This document shows, in pieces, positions 1-8,075 of a stretch of DNA of 39,009 nt. Position 1 is the first letter of the stretch. Every line of letters starts with the position of its first letter. The notes beneath the pieces were generated by a model. That model saw nothing but the letters and a program-made list of their open reading frames with translations, had not been told where the DNA came from and did not search any database. The DNA comes from Clostridium sp. N3C. GTDB lineage: Bacteria > Bacillota > Clostridia > Clostridiales > Clostridiaceae. The stretch is taken from positions 1 to 39,009 of the forward strand of contig NZ_FMJL01000035.1 of NCBI RefSeq assembly GCF_900095445.1, read 5' to 3'. The position numbers and the translations under genes were made by a program.

Positions 1-830
1 TAGCAAGCCCTTTTGTACTGCTTTCTTTTAGATTTCTTATCGCTTTTACTATAATGAGTATACTTATCATATTAAAGATAATTAAGGTCAACTATAAGAA
101 TAAGCCTATAAAGTGGTTGCTTATTTTGGGCTTAGCAGAGCCTGTTATATATTTTGTTTTTGAAACCTATGGTATTAAGCTGACATCATCTTCTGTGGGA
201 GGCTTAATGATTGCCTTAATACCAATAGGAGTCACAGTTTTAGGTGCCTACTTTTTAAAGGAAGTTCCAAGCAAAAAGCAGGTGTTTTTCATTATTGTTT
301 CTGTATCTGGAGTTATGCTCATAACAGTATGTGGAGATTCAAAAACTGGTGAAACATCTTTAATAGGAGTGATACTCTTACTAGGTGCGGTATTATCTGC
401 AGGGGGGTTTAATATAATGTCAAGAAAGGTTTCAAAATATTTTACCCCTATGGAAATAACTTATTTTATGATGTTTGAGGCTTTTATAGTTTTTAATGCT
501 ATATCTATAGGCAGTTATTTGGCAAAAGGAGATATTAGATCCTATTTTAAGCCTTTAACTGATGGTACATTTATATCATCTATACTATATTTGGGTATAT
601 TATCTTCTGTAGTTGCTTATTTTATGATAAATTATTCTTTATCAAAGTTACCGGCAGCCAGAACGTCAGTTTTTTCAAACATATCTACCATTGTATCTAT
701 AATTGCAGGTGTTGTGTTTCTAAATGAAAGCTTTGAAATATATCATATAGTTGGATCCGCCCTTATATTATTGGGAGTATGGGGTACAAATCGTTTTGAC
801 TTTCAGAAGCATACTATAAATGCGGAATAA
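1..830 (+). CDS. EamA/DMT-family transporter, 5' end outside window
   Basis: Membrane transporter of the drug/metabolite (EamA, DMT) superfamily; the substrate cannot be told from sequence. The reading frame is open from base 3, and the residues before the first internal ATG (base 54) read ASPFVLLSFRFLIAF, which is the conserved end of the first EamA helix. The true start therefore lies upstream of the window and the ATG at 54 is internal. About 276 residues are visible, with roughly eight or nine hydrophobic helices arranged as two EamA repeats; the second repeat carries the typical YFMINYSLSKLPAARTSVFSN helix end. Full-length family members are about 290-310 residues, so only 20-40 residues are missing. 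The gene converges on the AraC-type regulator at 884-1729 and the two share a terminator hairpin. Confidence 0.85.
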   Translation, partial: ASPFVLLSFRFLIAFTIMSILIILKIIKVNYKNKPIKWLLILGLAEPVIYFVFETYGIKLTSSSVGGLMIALIPIGVTVLGAYFLKEVPSKKQVFFIIVSVSGVMLITVCGDSKTGETSLIGVILLLGAVLSAGGFNIMSRKVSKYFTPMEITYFMMFEAFIVFNAISIGSYLAKGDIRSYFKPLTDGTFISSILYLGILSSVVAYFMINYSLSKLPAARTSVFSNISTIVSIIAGVVFLNESFEIYHIVGSALILLGVWGTNRFDFQKHTINAE

Positions 831-890
831 TAGCCGATAAAAAAGACATGTCCTTAAAAAGAAGGATATGTCTTTTCTATTGGCTATTTA
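827..890. terminator. bidirectional terminator between EamA gene and AraC gene
   Basis: The inverted repeat AAAAGACATGTCC (841-853) and GGATATGTCTTTT (863-875) pairs with one G-U wobble around a short A-rich loop. An outer arm, AATAGCC with GGCTATT, extends it. The A- and T-rich flanks would serve as a U-tract in either direction, which fits the convergent genes. The arm overlaps the last codons of the minus-strand gene. Confidence 0.75.
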
Positions 891-1729
891 GTAGCTTTAA
901 TTAACTTTGAGGGGGAAAAACCGTAATACTTTTTAAACAGCTTGCTAAAATAGTAGGCATCCTTGTACCCTACCTGTTCTGCAGCCTCTTTTACAGAAAT
1001 ATTTCCAGACTCAAGCAGCTCTCTAGATTTTTTAAGGCGGATACTAATTAGATAATTAATTGGGGAATAGCCTGTTTCCTCTTTAAAAACCTTTGATATA
1101 TAAACGGGGCTTAAATATGTTGTTTTAGCTACCTTATCCAGTGAAATATCTTCGTTATAATTCTTGTTCATATAGGCAATTATGGTTCTAACTATAGTAG
1201 ATTTTTCAGAAGTTTTAAAACTTAAGGGGGAAGGCTCCTGCATACCACCATCGTAGTAGGTTTCTCTTAGCAGTAATACAATTAGTTGCATAGAATAGGA
1301 TTTGAGAAGTATATCAAAGCCCGGTTCATTTTTTTCCTTTTCAGCTACTATTTGATGGATTAAAGAATCAAACTCCTCACTATACTTTTCTAAATGTACT
1401 AGAGATGAAGAGTTTTCTTTTAACAAGAAATTTTTAGGAAGACCTTTAATGAATATATTATCAATACCTAGATGTAGCTCATGAACTTCTTCCCCTGGAG
1501 CAAGCATTTCTTCGTGATAAACACCAGGATTAAAAATCAAAAAATCCCCTTTTTTTAGTTTATATATGGTGTTATTAACATTATAAGTTACAGTACCAGA
1601 AAGTACATAACTCAATTCTAGATTTTCATGACAGTGATAGCATGTCTTGATATAATCTTTATTTTTACAGTTTAAGGCATATAAAATTTGAGGGTTAAAA
1701 ACATCGGCGCTGGTGCCCATATTACACAT
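884..1729 (-). CDS. AraC-family transcriptional regulator with N-terminal cupin
   Basis: DNA-binding regulator of 281 residues. Residues about 25-110 form a cupin-like sensing domain (YHCHENLELSYVLSG, then GDFLIFNPGVYHEE) of the kind that binds small ligands such as sugars. Residues about 180-278 hold the two helix-turn-helix AraC domain: ISLDKVAKTTYLSPVYISKVF and the family signature ending YYFSKLFKKYYGFSPS. The ATG at 1729 is preceded on its strand by GAGGT at good spacing, so the first start is preferred over the internal ATG three codons later. It faces away from the MerR-type gene and converges on the EamA transporter, a possible but unproven target. The ligand is unknown. Confidence 0.88.
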   Translation of the reverse strand: MCNMGTSADVFNPQILYALNCKNKDYIKTCYHCHENLELSYVLSGTVTYNVNNTIYKLKKGDFLIFNPGVYHEEMLAPGEEVHELHLGIDNIFIKGLPKNFLLKENSSSLVHLEKYSEEFDSLIHQIVAEKEKNEPGFDILLKSYSMQLIVLLLRETYYDGGMQEPSPLSFKTSEKSTIVRTIIAYMNKNYNEDISLDKVAKTTYLSPVYISKVFKEETGYSPINYLISIRLKKSRELLESGNISVKEAAEQVGYKDAYYFSKLFKKYYGFSPSKLIKATK

Positions 1730-1920
1730 AACTATTACCTCACTATGAAAAAATTAAATGAATATTTGTATAGAGTATTTATATTAAAAATATACAATAT
1801 TAATTTTAACTTGTACATTAATAAAAAGTGACAAGATTCTTAAAATATTATGTATCAACTATATAATAGCTCTATAGCCAGTGAAGTAATAGGTTATTAA
1901 AAAAGTTTTTTTAAAAGATA

Positions 1921-1951
1921 TTGACCTTAACGCTACGTAAAGGTATATGCT
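1921..1951 (+). promoter_or_regulatory. MerR-type promoter with operator in a 19-bp spacer
   Basis: A -35 box TTGACC (1921-1926) and a -10 box TATGCT (1946-1951) are separated by 19 bp, the long spacer that MerR-family activators need. The spacer holds the dyad ACCTTAACG-CTA-CGTAAAGGT (1924-1944), a 9-3-9 inverted repeat with a single mismatch. It sits just upstream of the merR/tipA-like gene, so the product very probably regulates its own transcription by twisting this promoter. Confidence 0.85.
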
Positions 1952-1978
1952 ATTCTTGTAGCAAGGAGGGAAGATAAT

Positions 1979-2746
1979 ATGGAATATACAGTGCAGAAAT
2001 TAGGTAAGCTAGCAGGTGTTAGTCCTAGGACATTACGATATTATGATGAAATAGGGATTCTAAAGCCGGCGAGAATCAATTCTTCAGGATATCGGATTTA
2101 CGGACAGGAAGAGGTAGATAAATTACAGCAAATACTTTTCTATAGAGAGCTAGGTATGGGATTAGAAGCCATTAAGGACATAATAAACTCACCTTCCTTT
2201 AATAGTATTGCTGCACTTAAAGAGCATAGGGAAAAGCTCCTTGCGAAAAGAAAGCAAATTGATATGCTGATAGTTAATGTAGAAAAGACTATCGCATCAG
2301 AAGAAGGGAGAATTGATATGAGCAATGCAGAAAAATTTGAAGGCTTTAAGGATAAGATTATAGAGGAAAATGAGAAAAAGTATGGTAAGGAGATAAGAGA
2401 AAAGTATGGTGATGATGCCGTTGAAAGGTCTAATAAAGCCTTTAAAAATATGTCAAAAGAAGATTATGATAAGATGATAGGCCTTGAAAGGGAAATAAAG
2501 ATGGTGTTAGCGGAGGCTTATAAAAGCGGAGATCCAGCAAGCGACTTAGCCCAGAAGGCGGCAGATTTACACAAACAGTGGATTTCTATGGCTTGGGGAT
2601 ATTACAACAAAGAAGCTCACGCAGGATTAGCTCAAATGTATGTGGAGGATGAAAGATTTACCGCATATTACGATAAGGAGCAGCCAGGAACTGCTAAATT
2701 TTTAAGAGATGCCATATATATTTATACAGGTATGAGTAGTAAGTAA
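1979..2746 (+). CDS. TipAL-like MerR-family multidrug-responsive regulator
   Basis: 255 residues, close to the 253 of Streptomyces TipAL and to Bacillus Mta. Residues 1-70 are a MerR winged helix (QKLGKLAGVSPRTLRYYDEIG). Residues about 75-112 are the dimerising coiled coil. Residues about 120-250 are a TipAS domain (WISMAWGYYNKEAHAGLAQMY, then DERFTAYYDKEQPGTAKFL), the globin-like pocket that binds thiopeptide and other drugs in this family. AAGGAGGG precedes the ATG. A second, in-frame ATG at 2318 (residue 114) has its own GAAGGGAG ribosome site and would give a free 142-residue TipAS domain. The operator at 1921-1951 suggests autoactivation. No obvious drug-efflux gene follows directly; the next operon encodes chaperones. 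Confidence 0.9.
   Translation: MEYTVQKLGKLAGVSPRTLRYYDEIGILKPARINSSGYRIYGQEEVDKLQQILFYRELGMGLEAIKDIINSPSFNSIAALKEHREKLLAKRKQIDMLIVNVEKTIASEEGRIDMSNAEKFEGFKDKIIEENEKKYGKEIREKYGDDAVERSNKAFKNMSKEDYDKMIGLEREIKMVLAEAYKSGDPASDLAQKAADLHKQWISMAWGYYNKEAHAGLAQMYVEDERFTAYYDKEQPGTAKFLRDAIYIYTGMSSK
2301..2320 (+). promoter_or_regulatory. internal ribosome binding site and start for stand-alone TipAS
   Basis: Inside the tipA-like gene, GAAGGGAG is followed by a 7-base spacer and an in-frame ATG (2318-2320), exactly at the junction of the coiled coil and the TipAS domain. Translation from here would yield 142 residues. Streptomyces lividans tipA is known to make a 144-residue TipAS product from a similar internal start. 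Confidence 0.6.
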
Positions 2747-2795
2747 ATAAATAAAAAAGATTTTTTAATGACCATTTATTGGGAAGTAAAAATTC

Positions 2796-2824
2796 AAGGG
2801 GCAGCGACATTAGCTGTCCCTTTT
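2796..2824 (+). terminator. intrinsic terminator after tipA-like gene
   Basis: AAGGGGCAGC (2796-2805) pairs with GCTGTCCCTT (2813-2822) through one G-U wobble around a 7-base loop, followed by a short T run. Confidence 0.8.
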
Positions 2825-2886
2825 ACTTATTGTTCATATTTTATAATTGTGTAGTTATAGCAATTTGATAATATTTGACCTTTTCC

Positions 2887-2915
2887 TTGGAATTTTAAAT
2901 TGCATATATTATAAT
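2887..2915 (+). promoter_or_regulatory. sigma-A promoter of the Hsp70/J-TPR operon
   Basis: TTGGAA (2887-2892) and TATAAT (2910-2915) are separated by exactly 17 bp, about 50 bases before the Hsp70 start. No CIRCE repeat was seen nearby, so HrcA heat-shock control is not evident. Confidence 0.65.
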
Positions 2916-2968
2916 ATTTTTATAAGTGTAAAAAATTACCAAGATAAAAATAATATGAGAGGTATGCT

Positions 2969-4669
2969 ATGGTTAGTATTGGTATTGATTTGGGTACAAC
3001 AAATAGTTCTATATCCTACTGGACCGAGGATGGGCCTGTGATAATTCCAAATTCTTTAGGAGAGGCACTTACACCTTCTGTAGTCAGTATAGATGACAAT
3101 GGAGATATTCTAGTGGGGAGAATTGCAAAGGAAAGACAGATAACTCACCCAGAATTAAGTGCTTCTGTTTTTAAGAGAACAATGGGTACTAGAAAGATTT
3201 ACAGGCTTGGAGATAAGAAATTTTTATCAGAGGAACTGTCTGCTCTAGTATTAAAGTCCTTAAAAGAAGATGCAGAAAATTATTTAGGTATTCCAATAAG
3301 TGAAGCAGTTATAAGTGTACCTGCTTATTTTAGCGATGCTCAAAGAAAGGCCACTAAAAGGGCAGGGGAATTAGCGGGATTAAAGGTGGACAGGCTGATA
3401 ACAGAACCTACTGCAGCAGCTTTAGCCTATGGTATACATAATAGAAAGAACGACACCAAGGTATTAGTTTTTGATCTTGGAGGAGGTACCTTTGATGTAT
3501 CCATATTAGAGTTTTTTGATAATGTTATGGAAGTAAGGGCAGTGGCAGGAGATAACTATTTAGGTGGTGAGGATTTTACAGAAGTCTTAATAAATATGTT
3601 TTTAAATCATCATAAAATAGGAAAGGAAGATTTAGATGATGTTTCTTATGCTATGTTGCGAAAGGAAGCTGAAGTAGCAAAGAGAGCTTTTGGGGAAAGC
3701 CGCCATGTTACTATGACTTGTGCTATCCATAATGAAATATTAACTTATGATTTAACTATTGAAGAGTACGAAAAGAGTGTAAAAGGTCTCCTAAATAGGT
3801 TAAGAGAACCGGTAGAAAGAGCTTTGAATGATTCTAATTTAAAGCTTGGTGATATAGAATCTATAATACTAGTAGGGGGAGCTACTAAACTGCCGGTAAT
3901 AAGACATTTTGTTAGCAAGCTTTTTGGTAAGCTGGCCTACGTTAATATAAATCCGGATGAAGTAGTTGCCTTAGGAGCTTCAGTGCAAGCTGCTTTGAAA
4001 GGTAAGGATGCTGCTTTAAAAGAGATTATTCTTACAGATGTGTGTCCCTATACTTTAGGTACTACAATATCTGTAAAAAAGGCTCATGGTCATTATGAAA
4101 GCGGTTATTTCTTGCCTATCATTGAGAGAAATACAGTTATTCCCGTTAGTAGAGTAGAAACTTTATATACTGTCTATGACAATCAAACTATGATAAACGT
4201 AGAAATACTTCAAGGTGAATCCCGATTATCCAAGGATAATATTTATTTAGGGGAATTAAATATACCTGTACCTCCAAGGAAGGCAGGGGAAGAGGCTGTA
4301 GATATAAGATATACCTATGATATTAATGGTATTTTAGAAGTGGAAGTTACAGTCTTATCTACTGGTGTAAAACGTAGTATGGTTATAGAAAAGAATCCGG
4401 GGAATATGAGTAAGGAAGAAATTGCAGAGCGTCTAGAAAGTTTATCCCATTTAAAAATTCATCCTAGGGAAAACCATGAAAATAAGTTGTTAATAGCTAG
4501 AGGTGAGAGATTATTTCAAGAGAGTTTAGGCAGCACAAGGCAATTGATAGGAAATATTTTAAAAGAATTCGAAGATGTATTAGAAAGGCAAGATTTAAGG
4601 GAAATAGAGGAAATGAGAAAGAAGGTAAAGGATACCTTTGACTCTATTGAAGGTAGGGAGGATTTTTAA
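2969..4669 (+). CDS. HscC-like Hsp70 chaperone
   Basis: ATP-dependent Hsp70 chaperone of 566 residues, shorter than DnaK (about 610-640) and close to HscC. The nucleotide-binding domain has the phosphate-1 motif GIDLGTTNSS (residues 4-13), DLGGGTFDVSIL (from about 169) and the adenosine motif LVGGATKLP (about 300). A beta substrate-binding domain follows (about 365-500), then a short helical lid. There is no EEVD-like tail and no grpE, hrcA or dnaJ neighbour, so this is a specialised paralogue and not the housekeeping DnaK. GAGAGG precedes the ATG. The next gene starts at the base directly after this stop codon and encodes a J-like TPR protein, the probable co-chaperone. Clients are unknown. 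Confidence 0.88.
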   Translation: MVSIGIDLGTTNSSISYWTEDGPVIIPNSLGEALTPSVVSIDDNGDILVGRIAKERQITHPELSASVFKRTMGTRKIYRLGDKKFLSEELSALVLKSLKEDAENYLGIPISEAVISVPAYFSDAQRKATKRAGELAGLKVDRLITEPTAAALAYGIHNRKNDTKVLVFDLGGGTFDVSILEFFDNVMEVRAVAGDNYLGGEDFTEVLINMFLNHHKIGKEDLDDVSYAMLRKEAEVAKRAFGESRHVTMTCAIHNEILTYDLTIEEYEKSVKGLLNRLREPVERALNDSNLKLGDIESIILVGGATKLPVIRHFVSKLFGKLAYVNINPDEVVALGASVQAALKGKDAALKEIILTDVCPYTLGTTISVKKAHGHYESGYFLPIIERNTVIPVSRVETLYTVYDNQTMINVEILQGESRLSKDNIYLGELNIPVPPRKAGEEAVDIRYTYDINGILEVEVTVLSTGVKRSMVIEKNPGNMSKEEIAERLESLSHLKIHPRENHENKLLIARGERLFQESLGSTRQLIGNILKEFEDVLERQDLREIEEMRKKVKDTFDSIEGREDF

Positions 4670-7213
4670 ATGGACGCTTTTGAAGTATTAGGCATTTCTT
4701 TTACTAAAGATATTAAAGAAATAAGAAGAGCCTACTCTAGATTACTTGCAAAATACTCTCCAGAGATAGATCCAGAGGGCTTTCAAAGATTGAGAATTGC
4801 TTATGAAGAAGCTTTAAAGAAGGCAAAGGAGGAATATGATGAATCCTTTTTCTTATCCCCCATAGAGCAATTTATGAAGGACTTTGAGGATAATTATAGA
4901 TCTTTTGAAAGAAGACTAGATCTAGATAGCTGGATTAGTATTTTAGAACGGGATATATGTTACAATGTAGAAACTTCAAAGGAAGTAAGTTATAGGATAT
5001 TAAATTTCATCATGGATAATTACAACTTCCCTACAGAGGTTTGGCGCTTATTCGATAGTTATTTTTCTTGGAAAGCTAAAAGGGATTCTTTGTATAGGCA
5101 TTTTCCAAGACCGTTCATAGATTTTGTTGTTTATAAAATCAATAACAAAAGCAATTTTGATTATGAACTTTTAAAAAGTTGTAAGGATAATAGGCAAGAC
5201 GAATTTATTAGTGAATTAGCAAAGTTAAGAAATGTTATAGAAGAAGTTGATTTATATACTGCTTATACTTCTATTAAGGTGGCAGAGGAGATTTGCCCTG
5301 ATCATCCAAGGTTAAAGGTATTAGTAGGTAGATATTTAGCAACTGATGGGCAAGTTGAAGAAGCTTTAAATACCTTTAACTCAATTATAGAAAAAGATAA
5401 TCATAATTTTGATGCCATATTCTATAGGGCAGAACTATATTCTAAACTAGGAAGGCTTGAAGAAGCTTATGAAGACTATAAAAGGCTTATAGAGTTAGAA
5501 CCGGAAGTTATAGGAGTTTATTATTCCATAACGCGATGCTGTATATCTATGAAAAACTATGAGGAAGCTATAAAGTATGCAGAGAAGTTAGATGATATTT
5601 CGAGGTATAGAGAAGACATAAGAGTAATCTTAAATTCTGCTTATAGTTTTTACATAGATAGTTTTAATAAAAAAATTGAAGCTTTAGATGATATGGAAAA
5701 GTATAGATTGGCAGAGGCATACTTTAAAACTTTTAAGTTAGAGGAGAGCTATAATCTATTAAAAGATCTAGTGGCAAAACCTTCGTGTACTGCTAAAAGC
5801 TATTCTTTGTATTGCAGAGTATTGATTATGAAGAAGGATTATGATTTAGCTTATGTTACAGTATGTTATGCTCTTAGCAAGTATAGAGATAATTATGAAT
5901 TGAACTTTCTTAAAGCGGATATTTTAGAGGAATTAGGAAAGTATGATAATGCTTTAAAGCAATATGATAAGGCTATAGAAATAAATGGAGCAGACTTTTC
6001 TGCCTATAATAATAAAGCTTATATACTTAATAAGCTAGAAAAATATAAGGAGGCCTTACAGTGTGCCCATACTGCTATAGAGTTAGAGCCTAATGCTGCT
6101 TATGGATACAAAAATAAGGCAGCAGCTCTTTTAGGTTTGGAGTTATATGAGGAGTGCTTAGAGACCTGTGAAGAAGCACTAAATAAATACCTATACTTTA
6201 CGGAAGTTTATATAATAAAAATGCAGGCCTTTATAGATATAAATTTACTAGATGAAGCTCTGGAAGTCTTTAATAGGGCCATGAGCTACGGATTAAAAGA
6301 TAGCAAATTATACTATGAAAAGGCTAGGGCCTTAATGTACTTAAAAAGGTATGAGGAAGCTATACAGAATTGTAATCGGGCTATTGAGGAGGATGAAAAC
6401 AAGGCTGATTATCATTACCTAAAAGCTTTATGTTTACATCATAAGGAAAAATATGAGGAAGCTAAGAAAGTCTTTGAAAAGGTAATTGAGATAGATAGTA
6501 ATTTTAGTGCTGCCTACTTTTATATAATTAAGTGCCTATTGAGTTTGTCTAAGACTGAGGAAGCTATAGCGGTGGCAGATCAAGCTATTAGACTACAATT
6601 ACAATACCTAGATAGGTTTTATAACCTAAAAGGTATTGCCTTGGAAGAGCAGGGGACATTGGATAAGGCCTTAGAGGAATATAAAAAAGCAGTAAGCTAT
6701 AATCCGGCGGTGGCTGGTTATTATTATTCTATAGGACACTGCTTAAATAGTTTAAATAAATATGAAGAAGCCATAGACTATTATAGCAAGTACATTGAAC
6801 TAGAGCCTAAAGATGCAGATGGATATATAAATATAAGTTTTTCTTTATATAATGTGGGTAAGTTTCAAGAGTGTATTGAGAATTGCGATAAGGCTATCAA
6901 AATATTTCCGGACTATATTATTGCACATCAAAACAAGGGTTGGGCCTTATATAGATTAAATAGAATAGCAGAAGCAGAAAAGGAATGTGCTATTGCTTTA
7001 AAATTGGATGGCAATAACGTAGATGTACTTCGCTTAAAACTTAAACTATTAATTTTTAGAAACTTAGATCAAGATGCCCTCATAGTTTGTGATAGAATAT
7101 TAGAACTAAATCCTAGAAATGAACATATAAGAAATATACGACAGGAATTGATTAACAAGCTAAATGAAGCTAATAAGCAGAAAAGGAGATTTTTTAAATT
7201 CTTTTTTAAATAA
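4670..7213 (+). CDS. J-domain-like TPR repeat protein, partner of adjacent Hsp70
   Basis: 847 residues. The N terminus (1-55) looks like helices I-III of a J domain: DAFEVLGISFTKDIKEIRRAY, then LLAKYSPEIDPEGFQRLR. The invariant His-Pro-Asp that stimulates Hsp70 ATPase is Ser30-Pro31-Glu32 here. From about residue 200 to 830 the protein is a long array of tetratricopeptide repeats (for example AYYNLGRCLNSL-type helices such as YYYSIGHCLNSLNKYEEAI), which usually hold peptides or partner proteins. The end is very basic and aromatic (KRRFFKFFFK). No signal peptide is seen, so it should be cytosolic. The ATG directly abuts the Hsp70 stop, implying coupled translation and a 1:1 functional pair. 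The assignment as co-chaperone rests on this context; ATPase stimulation without HPD is doubtful. Confidence 0.85.
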   Translation: MDAFEVLGISFTKDIKEIRRAYSRLLAKYSPEIDPEGFQRLRIAYEEALKKAKEEYDESFFLSPIEQFMKDFEDNYRSFERRLDLDSWISILERDICYNVETSKEVSYRILNFIMDNYNFPTEVWRLFDSYFSWKAKRDSLYRHFPRPFIDFVVYKINNKSNFDYELLKSCKDNRQDEFISELAKLRNVIEEVDLYTAYTSIKVAEEICPDHPRLKVLVGRYLATDGQVEEALNTFNSIIEKDNHNFDAIFYRAELYSKLGRLEEAYEDYKRLIELEPEVIGVYYSITRCCISMKNYEEAIKYAEKLDDISRYREDIRVILNSAYSFYIDSFNKKIEALDDMEKYRLAEAYFKTFKLEESYNLLKDLVAKPSCTAKSYSLYCRVLIMKKDYDLAYVTVCYALSKYRDNYELNFLKADILEELGKYDNALKQYDKAIEINGADFSAYNNKAYILNKLEKYKEALQCAHTAIELEPNAAYGYKNKAAALLGLELYEECLETCEEALNKYLYFTEVYIIKMQAFIDINLLDEALEVFNRAMSYGLKDSKLYYEKARALMYLKRYEEAIQNCNRAIEEDENKADYHYLKALCLHHKEKYEEAKKVFEKVIEIDSNFSAAYFYIIKCLLSLSKTEEAIAVADQAIRLQLQYLDRFYNLKGIALEEQGTLDKALEEYKKAVSYNPAVAGYYYSIGHCLNSLNKYEEAIDYYSKYIELEPKDADGYINISFSLYNVGKFQECIENCDKAIKIFPDYIIAHQNKGWALYRLNRIAEAEKECAIALKLDGNNVDVLRLKLKLLIFRNLDQDALIVCDRILELNPRNEHIRNIRQELINKLNEANKQKRRFFKFFFK

Positions 7214-7220
7214 AGCAAGT

Positions 7221-7267
7221 GAACCTTTGATTATGGAAGGCTAGTTCTATACAAAGGTTCTTTTTTT
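7221..7267 (+). terminator. intrinsic terminator of the chaperone operon
   Basis: GAACCTTTG (7221-7229) pairs perfectly with CAAAGGTTC (7252-7260) and is followed by a run of eight T residues. The loop is long, 22 bases. Confidence 0.8.
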
Positions 7268-7295
7268 AAAATGTACTATTTATTTAAAAGAACTA

Positions 7296-7304
7296 TGATA
7301 TAAT
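7296..7304 (+). promoter_or_regulatory. extended -10 promoter of the ABC operon
   Basis: TGATATAAT matches the extended -10 consensus TGnTATAAT. The -35 region is weak, as is common for this class. It lies 60 bases before the ABC ATPase start. Confidence 0.55.
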
Positions 7305-7364
7305 TGTAAAACAAGGGATTTTATCTTAATTAAAATTTAGTGATTTATGCTATGGAGGATGTAG

Positions 7365-8075
7365 ATGAAATTAGTATTAGAGGATATTAAGAAAAATTAT
7401 GGTGAAAAACAAGTTTTGAAAGGAGCATCCTTTACCTTTGAAAAGGGGAAAATTTATGGTCTTTTAGGTAGAAATGGGGCAGGAAAAACCACTCTTTTCA
7501 ATTGTATAAGCGGCGAATTGGACCAGGATTCTGGCAGTATAAAGCTTATTGAAGAGGAGAAAGTTTATGATGAAATAGACTATTCTAAGGTGGGATATGT
7601 TTTTTCTCACCCGGTATTGCCTGAATTTTTAACTGGATATGAGTTTTTAAAATTTTATATTGATATTAACAAGGATAAAATTAAAGAACCTTTTACCATC
7701 GAGGAGTATTTTAATATTATTGATATAGGTGAAGAGGACAGGCATCGTTTAATAAAGGGCTATTCCCATGGTATGAAGAATAAGATGCAGATGCTTTGCT
7801 TTTTAATAACAAGGCCACCTATTATTTTGCTAGACGAGCCTCTAACCTCTTTTGATGTGGTGGTAGCTCTAGAAATTAAAAATTTATTAAAGAGAATAAA
7901 AAATGATCATATAATTATATTTTCTACCCATATATTACAGTTGGCAACAGATTTATGTGATGAGATTGTTGTTTTAAATAATGGAATGTTAGAGGAAATA
8001 GAAAGTGATGCCTTAAAGAGCTCTGAATTTGAAGAAAAGATTATTGAGATTTTGAAGGAGAGTCAAAATGATTAA
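7365..8075 (+). CDS. ABC transporter ATP-binding protein
   Basis: Cytoplasmic ATPase of 236 residues that powers the membrane protein encoded next. Walker A is GRNGAGKTT (residues 35-43), Walker B is IILLDEPLTSFD, and the switch histidine is in FSTHIL. The signature motif is degenerate, YSHGMKN in place of LSGGQ, which is common in ABC-2 type exporters. GGAGG lies just before the ATG. Its last eight bases overlap the start of the permease gene, so the two are translationally coupled. The substrate cannot be inferred; short two-gene ABC-2 operons in Firmicutes often export antimicrobial peptides or lipids, but nothing here shows that. Confidence 0.9.
   Translation: MKLVLEDIKKNYGEKQVLKGASFTFEKGKIYGLLGRNGAGKTTLFNCISGELDQDSGSIKLIEEEKVYDEIDYSKVGYVFSHPVLPEFLTGYEFLKFYIDINKDKIKEPFTIEEYFNIIDIGEEDRHRLIKGYSHGMKNKMQMLCFLITRPPIILLDEPLTSFDVVVALEIKNLLKRIKNDHIIIFSTHILQLATDLCDEIVVLNNGMLEEIESDALKSSEFEEKIIEILKESQND

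Noticed and set aside
2847..3041. Short frame across the chaperone promoter
   Set aside because: It spans the -35/-10 boxes and overlaps the Hsp70 start in another frame; the composition is not protein-like.
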